Shown: positions 8,443 through 17,799, numbered from the stretch's first letter. The stretch is DNA of 64,000 bases from Litchfieldia stipae (GCF_014837155.1 NZ_JACYHA010000001.1:1-64000), one strand, 5' to 3'. The notes: a model not told the origin generated them from the sequence alone. Program-made: numbers and translations.

Positions 8443-9234
8443 CTAATAATTATTATTATTAAATATTGTTTCCTTATGTATCTTGTAAACAAACAATGTT
8501 AAAACATACATAATAATAATACTAAGTACTAAATAAAAATAGGACCATGACAATGGGTAGAAAACTAACTCCCTTAAACCAATTAATCCTAAAGTCAAAG
8601 GGTTCAGTTTGATTATAATTGTGTTTAATGGTATTACAGTGATTGAAATAGTTACTATCAAAATCAATATTAAGATTGCAACTGATTGATTTCTTGTTAA
8701 GAAAATCAATAAGATATAAATTAGGATTAATAAAAAAACGGATAAAAATATTAAACAAAATTCATGGAATAACAAATTAAGATAATAAGAATCTAGTTTG
8801 TAAAAATCTACCCTGCTAAATAAGTTGTGATTTTGAGTGAAAAAAAACAAAAGAATGAGTGAAGTAATAAAACTAATTATTAAAGTGACAAATGTATGTA
8901 TAAAAGAGATAATTGTTACACTATTAAACCAATAATAAAAATTCTTCATTGAAATTAATATATAAATTGAATTCTCATATAGTTGATGATTTATAAAAGT
9001 ACCAATTCCTATTAATGGTGTAACTATAATTAAAATCCATTTTAATGTATCAATTGTTAAATTTATTGGTAAATAATAGATTTTCACTAGTGCTTCTAAT
9101 AAATTTGTTTCAAACAAATTATAAGTATAATAGCTTATTATTGTATTTATCGAAGAAATAAGAATAATTAATACTATATTTTTTATATTAAATATATGAA
9201 AGAAATGAAATGAAAGAATTCTTGGGAATATCAT
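8443..9234 (-). CDS. ABC-2-like permease subunit (third of three)
   Basis: The 263-residue, very hydrophobic protein has about six predicted membrane spans, with a first span near residues 18-37 (NIVLIILISSINTIISYYTY) and paired spans near the C terminus. Sequence identity to named families is too low to place it by eye. Its ATG overlaps the stop of the preceding permease by four bases, indicating one transcript. It is unusually rich in Ile, Asn, Phe and Tyr, reflecting the very high A+T content of this block. Confidence 0.72.
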   Translation of the reverse strand: MIFPRILSFHFFHIFNIKNIVLIILISSINTIISYYTYNLFETNLLEALVKIYYLPINLTIDTLKWILIIVTPLIGIGTFINHQLYENSIYILISMKNFYYWFNSVTIISFIHTFVTLIISFITSLILLFFFTQNHNLFSRVDFYKLDSYYLNLLFHEFCLIFLSVFLLILIYILLIFLTRNQSVAILILILIVTISITVIPLNTIIIKLNPLTLGLIGLRELVFYPLSWSYFYLVLSIIIMYVLTLFVYKIHKETIFNNNNY

Positions 9235-10040
9235 ACTTTTTTTTCCTTTTCAAAGTATAAATCAGTTTTTTGTAATATTATCAGTCCCACAACTATTAAT
9301 ATTATTATCCAAACAATCCAAAATGAAAATATTGTATATGTGAATTGTGTTTCAGATTTCAAGTATAAATAATTAAATATGTTCGTGTGGAAGTAAAAAG
9401 TAAATGGGTAATAATTATCTATCTTATTCACAATAACTATTAAATTTATTAGATAAACTGCAAAAGTAAAGATAGAAGAAAATATACTGTTCTTGGATAT
9501 GATGTAAAAATTTAAAAAAAGAAGAGCCAAAACCCATAATTGTAAGAACATCAATACAAATGAAACTAGAATATAGAATAATGGACTAGTTTTACTTAAA
9601 AATGATTCAAAATAAGCATAATAATTTTGTGAATAAAAACTCCAAGAATCCTTGAACTCTGATAAATCAAATAAAAACACAGATTGAAATAACAAAATAA
9701 TTATAATTGAGGATAAAAATAGACAGGAAATAAATATAGTTAATTTTATATAGTATGAATACCATTTATACTTAGTTTTGAATCGAAATGTAAGGTAATT
9801 AGTGAAGTGACCTTCAAAAAAACAACAAGGTAATAAAATTAAAAACAATGGTACAATCATGTAAGAAAAAGTTAAGTAATCAGTCAATTGAATTATAAAA
9901 TCATAAAAATTGGTTCCATGCTTTTCATCAGAGATATCTTTAAGTTGCACACTAAATAATAGAAATAAAATTAAGCAAGTAAAAAATATATTTTTTTTAG
10001 GAAAAAATAACTGTTCTTTATTAAATATTATTTTGTTCAA
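9231..10040 (-). CDS. ABC-2-like permease subunit (second of three)
   Basis: A 269-residue protein with about six membrane spans and a short charged C-terminal tail (YFEKEKKV). The start is a TTG with GGAGG eight bases upstream. It overlaps the end of the preceding permease frame by 20 bases and the next permease by four, so all are cotranscribed. Size and topology match LanE/LanG- or BcrB-type permeases, but no diagnostic motif was recognised. Confidence 0.72.
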   Translation of the reverse strand: MNKIIFNKEQLFFPKKNIFFTCLILFLLFSVQLKDISDEKHGTNFYDFIIQLTDYLTFSYMIVPLFLILLPCCFFEGHFTNYLTFRFKTKYKWYSYYIKLTIFISCLFLSSIIIILLFQSVFLFDLSEFKDSWSFYSQNYYAYFESFLSKTSPLFYILVSFVLMFLQLWVLALLFLNFYIISKNSIFSSIFTFAVYLINLIVIVNKIDNYYPFTFYFHTNIFNYLYLKSETQFTYTIFSFWIVWIIILIVVGLIILQKTDLYFEKEKKV

Positions 10041-10794
10041 CTTTCAAACCTCCAATATAAATTATGAAGGTGCTAATAGACAATAGAATAACAGCATTAA
10101 TTATTTTATGTGTGAAACTTATTCCAAAATGATCTACATTGAACAAAGCTTGACCTGTTAAGTTTGGATGCGTATTTTGGAATAATAATGTCGAAGCTAT
10201 ATGTAATACAAAAGGAAATAATATTGTAAGAAAAATATTACGAGTAATAACTGATATGGCTAAAGCAATATTAGAAAATATGAAACCACAAAAGAATAAA
10301 GTAACAAATATAATTAGAATCATATTTATAGGTGAGTAAATACCAATACTATTGAAATATTCAATTGTTTCCATTTCTTCTTTAATATAGGGTATTCCTG
10401 TGAACTTTTGAGAAATCAAAAGAAAAATAAATGAAATTAATGGGCCTATTAATAAAACAAATCCTCCAACTAAGCCATTTACAATAATCTTGATAAATAT
10501 ATATTTATACTTACTCATTCTTATATAAATATATTTTAGTGTTCCTGTTTTAAGATCAGTTAAATATGAAGTTGAGAATGGTATAGACACAATTATCGGG
10601 AATATTAGTATTAAATAACTATTGTTGCTGTAGCCAGATAAAAATAGATAGATTAATGATATGTTACCGTTTTTTAACCAACTCATATATTAAAAAAAAC
10701 CTGAAAAGACAACGAAAGTCGAAATAATGCAAGATATTAAAGTTAATCTAGATAAAAATCCTCGTTTAAGTTCTTCTTTTATATAACTTCTCAT
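10021..10794 (-). pseudogene. First ABC-2-like permease gene, interrupted by an in-frame TAA
   Basis: An ATG at 10792-10794 with AGAGGT five bases upstream opens a frame encoding MRSYIKEELKRGFLSRL and a first membrane span. It meets TAA at 10690-10692 after a run of eight T (minus strand), then continues in the same frame for 221 codons to the stop at 10021. Joined, the product would be about 256 residues, the same size as the two following permeases. The ATG at 10686 that could restart translation has no ribosome-binding site and would lack the first span. Either this is a nonsense pseudogene, a sequencing error, or a split gene. Confidence 0.7.
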
Positions 10795-10857
10795 ATTTAA
10801 CCTCTATTTTTTTTTTGGAAAATTGGAAGAATTACATTTTAACGAGTTCCTTCGTTA

Positions 10858-11280
10858 TTAATTTGGAGTCCAGGTACCGTTTGTCTTTACGGAACTCCAT
10901 TGACTAAGGCTTGCAGAAAGTGCCAATCTTACTTTTTTACCTTTCCACTGACTAGCTGCGCTATAATCCATTGTCTTTCTGCCTGTTTGTGTGTAAGTAA
11001 CTTTAGTAGTTAAATTGACACCATTAGATGGGTTTTCTAAAAAACTTTGAATTCTTGAATTATCAGGGATTTTTGTTACATTATTATATGCTGATCCTGT
11101 AGTAGTTTTTGTTTGAGAAGGTGAAAACCAGTGCTCGATACCAGCTAATCCTGGAACAGTTACATCTGATCCATCGTTTTTATAGCTGTAATAAGTAGCA
11201 GCAGAAGTAGTATTTCCTAGAGAAGTCAATAATAATCCAACTATGAGAGCTGTTCCCACAACTTTCTTAAATGATTTCAT
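10858..11280 (-). CDS. Secreted 140-residue protein, bacteriocin-like candidate
   Basis: The frame opens with a textbook signal peptide (positive MKSFKK, hydrophobic core, cleavage after NTTSA near residue 27). The mature part of about 113 residues lacks cysteine, is rich in Thr, Ser, Tyr and Trp, and ends in NGTWTPN, suggesting a small beta-rich extracellular protein. No family was recognised; its style resembles small secreted bacteriocins such as the lactococcin 972 group, though that family's sequence is not evident. AAAGGA lies upstream with rather long spacing. It is followed 63 bases later by the permease-ATPase genes. Confidence 0.7.
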   Translation of the reverse strand: MKSFKKVVGTALIVGLLLTSLGNTTSAATYYSYKNDGSDVTVPGLAGIEHWFSPSQTKTTTGSAYNNVTKIPDNSRIQSFLENPSNGVNLTTKVTYTQTGRKTMDYSAASQWKGKKVRLALSASLSQWSSVKTNGTWTPN

Positions 11281-11538
11281 AGACTTATAGTTTCCTTTAT
11301 ATATATATTTTGTAATCCTTCCAATTTATATATCATTATACAATATTTAACTTTTTTTACAATTCATTATAAAAAAAAGATTACAATTTTAACATGTTGA
11401 AGATTTAATGCAAGAAGCAATTAAGTTTTAAATAATTTTTGAAATATCGAGGGGAAGTGATGATTGAGTAACTTTACAATATTACAATAGATTCATTTTA
11501 TGTTCTTCACGCTTTAGGAGTGGTTTTTCAGTGGCCAC

Positions 11539-11555
11539 GGACAGGTTCACTGTCC
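11539..11555. repeat. Short palindrome of the GGACAG-type
   Basis: GGACAG and CTGTCC flank GTTCA. It is preceded by TTTTTCAGTGGCC, a word also present at 97-109 beside repeat copy 1. It lies in the 11281-11978 gene-free interval. Confidence 0.6.
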
Positions 11556-11643
11556 CTATGAATCTCCAACATATCAGCTTTCATTAAAACTATTATAAAA
11601 TAAAATCAATTTTTGTTACTTTGTTCACTGTTCGAAATACCTA

Positions 11644-11660
11644 GGACACGGTGCCTGTCC
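11644..11660. repeat. Short palindrome GGACACGGTGCCTGTCC
   Basis: An imperfect dyad containing the word GGTGCCTGTCCCC. With AACCGTCCCCAAAC at about 11899, it resembles the small palindromic REP-like elements common between Bacillus genes. No associated transposase is present here. Confidence 0.55.
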
Positions 11661-11782
11661 CCTTGGTCCCTAAGTGAAAAGCTTCGCTTACTGACGGATA
11701 ACTACGGTTTATCAAGGACTCTCTTTCACTAAATAACTTCCTATGAGCCAACTACTACCCTATATTATAGACCATTCCAACT

Positions 11783-11870
11783 GGACAAGACTTGTCTTTT
11801 TCGCATGGGTTTTGTCCTATGGGACATGGCAACAAGACAGCCCTTGTGCTTTTTCCCTATGTTTTGTCCT
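11783..11870. repeat. Two tandem copies of a GACAAG...TTTTGTCCT unit
   Basis: Unit 1 (11783-11818) begins with the perfect palindrome GACAAGACTTGTC and ends GGTTTTGTCCT. Unit 2 (about 11830-11870) has ACAAGACAGCCCTTGTGC and ends TGTTTTGTCCTTA. Both share a central CTTTTTC. No coding potential is visible in the rest of the 700-base interval. Confidence 0.6.
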
Positions 11871-11978
11871 TATAACCAATTCAAACTGAAGCGCAAGAAC
11901 CGTCCCCAAACTTTTCGGAAATTAGATCGTATTAAATAGTGGAGATAAAGGTTAATAAAGATTGGAGGATTTATTAAT

Positions 11979-12164
11979 ATGGAAAATAGAACATGCCTTA
12001 AATGTGGTAGTAACGAATTCGCAGAAGGATCAGATTATATGCCTATTAAAACAAGCAAAATGTCCTTTAATAGTTCTAATAAAGTTTACACGTTCTGTTT
12101 AGTGTGTGGGGAAGTAGATTCGATTCGTATTGAGAATACAACAATTTTTAAAAAAGGATATTAA
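11979..12164 (+). CDS. Small zinc-ribbon protein
   Basis: A 61-residue protein with two CxxC knuckles (CLKC at residues 7-10, CLVC at 40-43) separated by about 30 residues, the pattern of a zinc ribbon. TTGGAGG is well placed before the ATG. The function is unknown; stand-alone ribbons of this size occur widely in Bacillaceae. It precedes the HAD gene by 100 bases on the same strand. Confidence 0.7.
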   Translation: MENRTCLKCGSNEFAEGSDYMPIKTSKMSFNSSNKVYTFCLVCGEVDSIRIENTTIFKKGY

Positions 12165-12263
12165 ATAATATTGTATGTATATAGAATAGAGTTTTATCTG
12201 AAAAACATCCAATAAATGACGAACATGATTTTTCAAATAATATGAGAAGGGCTGGGAACATAT

Positions 12264-12938
12264 TTGAGCGATTATAAAGCCATACTATTTGATCTAGATG
12301 ATACCTTACTAAATAGGGATGAGGCAGTTGATAAACTGTTTTTGATTATTTTCGATAAGTGCTATGAGGATCTTTCACTTTCTACTAAAAGTGAGATGTT
12401 AAAGAGATTCAAAGAATTCGATAAAAGAGATTATGGATTTGGTGATAAAACAAACGTGTTGGAATCTTTTTTTGTTGAATTCCCACCAAAACTGAGAATC
12501 CCTCACAATGACATTCAAGATTTCTGGAACCATCATTTTCCTCGTTGTTTTTCTGTAAACCAGAATACGATTAATATGATAAATACAATAAAGATGCATG
12601 CTAAAGTTGCGATTATAACAAACGGTTCAACTCAGAGACAAAAAGCTAAGATCATGAATACTCATTTAAATGATCGTTTTGATCTGATCATTATTTCTGA
12701 AGAAGTAGGAATGAGCAAACCTGATAAACGGATATTTGAACTGGCATTAAATCAGCTTAATGTGAAACCGGAAGATGCATTATTCGTTGGAGATGACCTT
12801 GAAAAAGATATTGCTGGTTGTCAAAATGCCAATATCAAGGGAATATGGTTTAATCCCAATAAAATCAAGAACGATACCGAGATCATACCATTTGCTGAAA
12901 TCCAATCTTTAGACAGATTATTAGATTATTTTACATAA
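12264..12938 (+). CDS. HAD-superfamily hydrolase (YjjG-like)
   Basis: 224 residues with all four HAD motifs: FDLDDTLL (nucleophile Asp), TNGS, the Lys of KPDKRIF, and FVGDDLEKDIAG. A helical cap between motifs I and II places it in subfamily I. Relatives of this size include the house-cleaning nucleotidase YjjG and many generic phosphatases, so the substrate is open. The start is a TTG about eight bases after an AAGGGCTGGG purine stretch. Confidence 0.85.
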   Translation: MSDYKAILFDLDDTLLNRDEAVDKLFLIIFDKCYEDLSLSTKSEMLKRFKEFDKRDYGFGDKTNVLESFFVEFPPKLRIPHNDIQDFWNHHFPRCFSVNQNTINMINTIKMHAKVAIITNGSTQRQKAKIMNTHLNDRFDLIIISEEVGMSKPDKRIFELALNQLNVKPEDALFVGDDLEKDIAGCQNANIKGIWFNPNKIKNDTEIIPFAEIQSLDRLLDYFT

Positions 12939-12980
12939 AAAGCATAAGCAGAGTCTGAGGAGGTTAATAACCTGCTCCAC

Positions 12981-13718
12981 CTACCTCTCCACTCCTTCTT
13001 TAGTCAACTTAGCACGATAATATTCAACAAGGTCGGAAAATTCCTTCAGCTCTTGCTTGCCCTTGTCATTTATCTGATAGACCCCTCTTGAAACCTTCTC
13101 AAACCAGCGATAATAATTATTTGTTAGGATCGTTAGTGTCTTTTCTCCTGTGCCAAGACTTCTTAATTTTTTCGGAGATAATGGGCCGAATTCTTCTAGA
13201 TAGCTTGCAATTTGGATGCAATTTTCTTTGTAGGCGGTCATGATTTTTGTCCGTGTGCTTCCACCAATATTGTAATCCCCGCTTCTTCCATTCACTTCTT
13301 TGATTAGTGAATTGCGTTTGTATTTATTTTGAGCGTAGCTTTTCTTTTGATCAAATGTCGTTGGATGTAGATGGATGTCCACTCTTGCACGATTTCCAGA
13401 GAAGGATACAAGAATCAGACCTAGCTCTAATCGACGTAATAAATGGCAGATGTCCTTCCATTTTCTAGAGCGGAAATTTTGCTTTCCTCGTGGAATGGCA
13501 ATATAGACTTGATTTGTCAGCTTTTGACGCTTGGCTCCTTGAACTAACAGCTCCACATTTAGGGTTTTCTTTAACTCTACAACAATTAGTTCATCTTCTT
13601 TTAACGCAACTAAATCACAATCATTAACCTCGCCATACACTTCAAATCCTTGTTTTGCGAAATATCGTTGTATCGGTTTATATAAATCTACTTCTAATAG
13701 TTTCTTGTTTTCAGTCAT
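12981..13718 (-). CDS. DUF2161 protein with PD-(D/E)xK nuclease-like core
   Basis: 245 residues. The N-terminal half has the PD-(D/E)xK arrangement: EVNDCDLVALKEDELIVVELKK supplies Asp, Glu and Lys on adjacent strands. The C-terminal half looks like a winged-helix module (LRSLGTGEKTLTILTNNYYRWFEKVSRGVYQI). The family is annotated DUF2161 and its role has not been shown; the fold suggests DNA cleavage or binding. It runs convergent to the HAD gene and has its own upstream region. Confidence 0.8.
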   Translation of the reverse strand: MTENKKLLEVDLYKPIQRYFAKQGFEVYGEVNDCDLVALKEDELIVVELKKTLNVELLVQGAKRQKLTNQVYIAIPRGKQNFRSRKWKDICHLLRRLELGLILVSFSGNRARVDIHLHPTTFDQKKSYAQNKYKRNSLIKEVNGRSGDYNIGGSTRTKIMTAYKENCIQIASYLEEFGPLSPKKLRSLGTGEKTLTILTNNYYRWFEKVSRGVYQINDKGKQELKEFSDLVEYYRAKLTKEGVER

Positions 13719-13778
13719 AAAAAAAACACCTGCATTTCTGTTATACCTTCTTACCTATTGTATCGAAGTATGTAGGCG

Positions 13779-13810
13779 AAAAAAAGAGCCTAATCCTATG
13801 ATTGGCTCTC
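13779..13810 (-). terminator. Terminator of the xylo-oligosaccharide operon
   Basis: On the minus strand GAGCCAATC and GATTAGGCTC form the stem, followed by seven T. It lies about 12 bases beyond the beta-xylosidase stop. Confidence 0.9.
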
Positions 13811-13821
13811 ATCTTCATTCA

Positions 13822-15945
13822 TTACTTTTCTTTACCCTCTAATAACCATAGAATACTTGTTACACCACGAGGGTAGTATTTACTTCCTGTAATTTCTCCT
13901 GAGATGATTTGGTCACTCCAGCTCCATACAGAAAGAGTAGGATGTGTTAACCATTCAACATGTGCTGCATCTGCCTTAGCTCCTTTTTCATCCCATTCGA
14001 ATCCAAGGATCTCACGAGCGATGAATTGGCTTAAGTAGATTTTGCTTAGCCATGAGTTATTGCTTGTTGATGAGATTTTCCAACCACCATCTTCAAATAA
14101 ACACACACCATCTACTAGCACTGTTTCAAGATGTGTTTTCAATACTTTCAGATATTCACTGAATCGACCATTCGGATTTAATGCTTCCTCACAGTTTGTG
14201 AAATAAGGGAAAATTAACCCTTCTATTGCTGGAATGATTTTTGAATCATTCCCCTCCCCTACTACTGCAGGGATATATCCATCAGGAGTAACAAAGCTTA
14301 CAATACTAGTTGCACATTTATCTGCCTGTGAACCAGCCTGCTGTGAAAGCTCAGTTAACCCTTGATTTGCGAATAGTCGTTCTAGTGCGATATAAGTGGC
14401 CCAACACTTGCTAGCCAAATAGATATTATTTCTCGCCTGCCCTAATGATACATCGAGACTATCATACGTGGTAATCTCCGCTCCACCCATACAACGAGTC
14501 GAATCTAACGCCATGATTCCATTTCGTTCTTCAGGAACTGGATGGTCACGGTTTAACATACTTTCAAAGCACTGCTCAAAGATTGTTAAATTCTCTTTTA
14601 ACCACGCCTCATCCTTTGTTTGCTCATAATAGACGGCTCCGCATAACACCCAATTCACAAGCTGCTCATGGGTCATATGTGAGAAACAGCCATCCAATCC
14701 ATATAACTCATAAGAAGAATAGGATGGTCTGGAAATCGTATTAGCAACCCCCATATCATGTGTGAAGCTTATTCCCCCTGGGTATACTTTGTCATCATTT
14801 GGAAAACGAACTCCGTCTTCATAGCTAAATCTCTTCACAAACATTTCCAACTCATTTTTTACAGTCCATGGGTTCATTTTGAGTTCAAAGAAAAGCTGGT
14901 CAACCGTTAAGTCAAAGGTATTCATCATACGATATTCCCCTTCATTAACGACCCAGAATGCCTCACCATTGTTATCTAATAATTGTGTACAGCCATAATA
15001 GCTTCTGATCGAATGAGCAAGCTGGAATTTTTGATCTCCAGACAAATGATTCGCTTCAGAAACAAGCCTATTAGCAGTAAGAGCTCTTTCTGCCAAAAGG
15101 TCATAATGACTTAACGTATATTGAGCTGCATCCTCGATATCTTTAAAGAATCTAGTATAGTAATAGCTAGTATCAAGACCAGCAGTAACCAAACCACCTC
15201 GGTAAAAGCTTAGCGCAAATTTATATGTTTTTACTTCACCCGCTGGTACATCCATAATCATTGAGCCAATTGGCCCAAGTCCAAATGTCCAATTCTCCTC
15301 AAAAGGATTCGTTAAGATATTCTCCATACTGAAATGAAGTGCTGATTTCACATCTTCATCAGCTGTTGTTATCGCTGTTAATCTTCCTTGACCAATACCT
15401 GAAATTCCATCCATCGTGTCATCTAGTCTTCTCATCGAGCTATATACATCACTACCTTCATACCCAAAGAAGGCACGGCGAGTTTTTTTACCTTGAGTAT
15501 TATCAATTGTAAGTTCAGCTAGAACAGATGGAACCAATGCCAATTTCAACTCTTCCTCTGTTGCCGTTGCAGGATCAGGAACAGATTGAGCTTGTGAATA
15601 AATAGTGAAAGTCAAATCACCCGCTTTCCATGAATCAGTACCTAACTGAAAGTCTCGTTCAATCTGATCTGTAGCAAATGGAAAAATGATCTGTGGCTTA
15701 TTTTGATCTGGGTCTGGATTTTCAATATCATATCGTTTACTTTCATCTTCACTATATTGGAAGAATGGTAGTGCCTCATACATTCCTTCTTGATCAATCG
15801 CTTCGACCCCAATATAGACACTTTTCTTAGGTGAGCGTCCTAATTCTAAATCAAAGCCACCACCATTACTTGGAAATCCTAAAGTAAAGCTTGAAAAGGC
15901 ACCTATTGGTGAATGATGTGCATTAAAAAAGATGTTCTTTGGCAT
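13822..15945 (-). CDS. Beta-xylosidase, glycoside hydrolase family 52
   Basis: About 707 residues, closely resembling the Geobacillus GH52 enzyme XynB2 along its length. It should release xylose from the non-reducing end of short xylo-oligosaccharides with retention of configuration. Recognisable blocks: NAHHSPIGAFSSFTLG at the N terminus, WVVNEGEYRMMNTFDL, which holds the nucleophile Glu in GH52, MALDSTRCMGGAEITTYDS, which holds the acid/base Asp, and GWKISSTSNNSWLSK. No signal peptide, so it acts in the cytoplasm on imported sugars. The methionine of MPKNIFFN is used as start by homology; six extra codons lie upstream in frame. Confidence 0.95.
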   Translation of the reverse strand: MPKNIFFNAHHSPIGAFSSFTLGFPSNGGGFDLELGRSPKKSVYIGVEAIDQEGMYEALPFFQYSEDESKRYDIENPDPDQNKPQIIFPFATDQIERDFQLGTDSWKAGDLTFTIYSQAQSVPDPATATEEELKLALVPSVLAELTIDNTQGKKTRRAFFGYEGSDVYSSMRRLDDTMDGISGIGQGRLTAITTADEDVKSALHFSMENILTNPFEENWTFGLGPIGSMIMDVPAGEVKTYKFALSFYRGGLVTAGLDTSYYYTRFFKDIEDAAQYTLSHYDLLAERALTANRLVSEANHLSGDQKFQLAHSIRSYYGCTQLLDNNGEAFWVVNEGEYRMMNTFDLTVDQLFFELKMNPWTVKNELEMFVKRFSYEDGVRFPNDDKVYPGGISFTHDMGVANTISRPSYSSYELYGLDGCFSHMTHEQLVNWVLCGAVYYEQTKDEAWLKENLTIFEQCFESMLNRDHPVPEERNGIMALDSTRCMGGAEITTYDSLDVSLGQARNNIYLASKCWATYIALERLFANQGLTELSQQAGSQADKCATSIVSFVTPDGYIPAVVGEGNDSKIIPAIEGLIFPYFTNCEEALNPNGRFSEYLKVLKTHLETVLVDGVCLFEDGGWKISSTSNNSWLSKIYLSQFIAREILGFEWDEKGAKADAAHVEWLTHPTLSVWSWSDQIISGEITGSKYYPRGVTSILWLLEGKEK

Positions 15946-15985
15946 AGTTTCCCCAACTTTCATATTATTATAGTTTATTATTCTT

Positions 15986-16879
15986 CTAGCCCTTTACCGA
16001 ACCAGCAGCAATACCCTCAACAATTCGGTTACTTAAGAAGAAGAACATAATTAATATTGGAATAATACTAATCATTAATGTAGCCCCAATCGCGCCCCAA
16101 TCAGTAGCATACTGACCAATAAAGTTTTGAATACCGACGGTAAGGGTCTTATATGAATCAGAACTAATAAATGTATTAACAAAGACAAACTCATTCCAGT
16201 TATAGATCATATTGATAATCACCGTTGTAGAAATAACTGGAGTGGTCATTGGTAATGTAATTTGAAAGAAAATACGATGGATTGAACATCCATCCATCAC
16301 AGCCGCTTCCTCAACCTCACGAGGTAGCGTATAGTAAAACCCTAATAAAATCATAATGGTTAGGGGTAGATTGAACGCTGTGTATGTGAGAATAATCGCT
16401 AACGGATGATCAATTAAATTAAGCTTCATGAAAAATTGGAATAAAGGAATTAAGGTTGAATGAACTGGAATCATTATTCCAACCATAAATAGCCCAAGAA
16501 CTAGCTTATTCCACTTCCACTGCATACGAGTGATCGCAAATGTAACAAAGCTTGCCAATAATACAGTTAACACAACAGCTGATACCGTCACTAGAATACT
16601 ATTAAAGAAATAGAGATTAATATTCCCCTGAGACCAAACAGTGACATAGTTTTCCCACTTCGGACTTTCTGGCAAGGCAAATGGTGAATTACTAAAAATT
16701 TCAGCATCTCCTTTTAGAGAGAAAAAGAAGAGCCAAATGAGTGGATAAATTTGTAATGCAGCAATAATCGATAGGACAATATATAGCACGGTCTTACCAA
16801 GACGGCTAAGTAATAATCGTCCTTTTTCTTTTTGTACGGATACATTTTTCTTCACTTGTTGGTTTGAACGGATCTCCAT
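15986..16879 (-). CDS. Sugar ABC transporter permease, MalG type
   Basis: 297 residues with six membrane spans and the cytoplasmic EAA loop (EEAAVMDGCSIHRIFFQITLP) through which the ATPase docks. AAGGAGG precedes the ATG. It sits between the MalF-type permease and the GH52 gene, so xylo-oligosaccharides are the expected cargo. No ATPase gene is in the operon; in Bacillus subtilis the shared MsmX ATPase serves such transporters, and the same is inferred here. Confidence 0.93.
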   Translation of the reverse strand: MEIRSNQQVKKNVSVQKEKGRLLLSRLGKTVLYIVLSIIAALQIYPLIWLFFFSLKGDAEIFSNSPFALPESPKWENYVTVWSQGNINLYFFNSILVTVSAVVLTVLLASFVTFAITRMQWKWNKLVLGLFMVGIMIPVHSTLIPLFQFFMKLNLIDHPLAIILTYTAFNLPLTIMILLGFYYTLPREVEEAAVMDGCSIHRIFFQITLPMTTPVISTTVIINMIYNWNEFVFVNTFISSDSYKTLTVGIQNFIGQYATDWGAIGATLMISIIPILIMFFFLSNRIVEGIAAGSVKG

Positions 16880-16894
16880 TATTAGCTCGCCTCC

Positions 16895-17773
16895 TTAATA
16901 TTGAATTTCTTCTTTTGTTTCAGTTAGCTTTCGAATCAACCATGTAAGCACTAAACAAATCAGTAGTAAGAAGAACCCAATCGCACTACCATATCCGAAA
17001 TCATAGGTTCCAAATGCTTTTTGATACATATACGAGGCCATTACTTCACTAGAACCATTTGGACCTCCACCTGTCATGACATAAATCAAATCAAAGTATT
17101 TCAAAGAACCGACAATCGCAAGAACAACCGTTACTTTAATAACTCCGGCAATTAATGGGACTTTAATTTTCCAAGCAATTTGCAATGCATTCGCACCATC
17201 AATTCTTGCAGCTTCAACCAATGATTCGGGGATATTCTTTAAAGCAGCATAATAAATCAAAATATAAAAGCCTGCATATTGCCAAATGATTGGAACAAAG
17301 AGTGCTTGTAATACTAGATTTGGCTCTGCAAGCCATGCTGGTGGATTTTCAACTCCGAACGTCATAAGTAAGCTATTAATAAGACCGTTTGACGGATGAT
17401 ATACTTTCAACCAAAGCTGGGCAATGGCAACAGAAGACAAGAGCATTGGGATCAGATAGATTTTTCTTAGGAGATTAGCTCCCTTTATTTTGCCTGCGAG
17501 GATAAGAGAGATGGCTAAATATCCTATTAGACTGATCGTAGAAAATATCGCTAGAAGAAATGAGTGATAGGCACTATCCCAAAACATCGCATCCTTCAAT
17601 AGTTTTGTATAGTTGGCTAAACCGATAAACGTCATTTCACCAATTCCATCCCATTTCATTAATCCGTAATATCCTGTCATAATAATAGGAACATAAATTA
17701 ATGCAATAAGGATGAGTAAAGCTGGGAGTACATATAAAGCAATAACTGTCTTATTTGACATGACTCGATTCAT
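16895..17773 (-). CDS. Sugar ABC transporter permease, MalF type
   Basis: 292 residues, six spans, EAA loop VEAARIDGANALQIAWKIKVPL, ending in a charged tail. It is 15 bases upstream of the second permease and 83 bases downstream of the binding-protein gene, from which it is separated by a hairpin. It forms the membrane channel together with the MalG-type subunit. Confidence 0.93.
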   Translation of the reverse strand: MNRVMSNKTVIALYVLPALLILIALIYVPIIMTGYYGLMKWDGIGEMTFIGLANYTKLLKDAMFWDSAYHSFLLAIFSTISLIGYLAISLILAGKIKGANLLRKIYLIPMLLSSVAIAQLWLKVYHPSNGLINSLLMTFGVENPPAWLAEPNLVLQALFVPIIWQYAGFYILIYYAALKNIPESLVEAARIDGANALQIAWKIKVPLIAGVIKVTVVLAIVGSLKYFDLIYVMTGGGPNGSSEVMASYMYQKAFGTYDFGYGSAIGFFLLLICLVLTWLIRKLTETKEEIQY

Positions 17774-17799
17774 AAGCTTATTTCAGTCCTTTCTTTAAA

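Noticed and set aside
11281-11978. Possible tRNA, CRISPR or mobile-element gene in the largest gene-free gap
   Set aside because: The repeats are not regularly spaced, no cloverleaf or transposase reading frame was seen, and only short palindromes are present.
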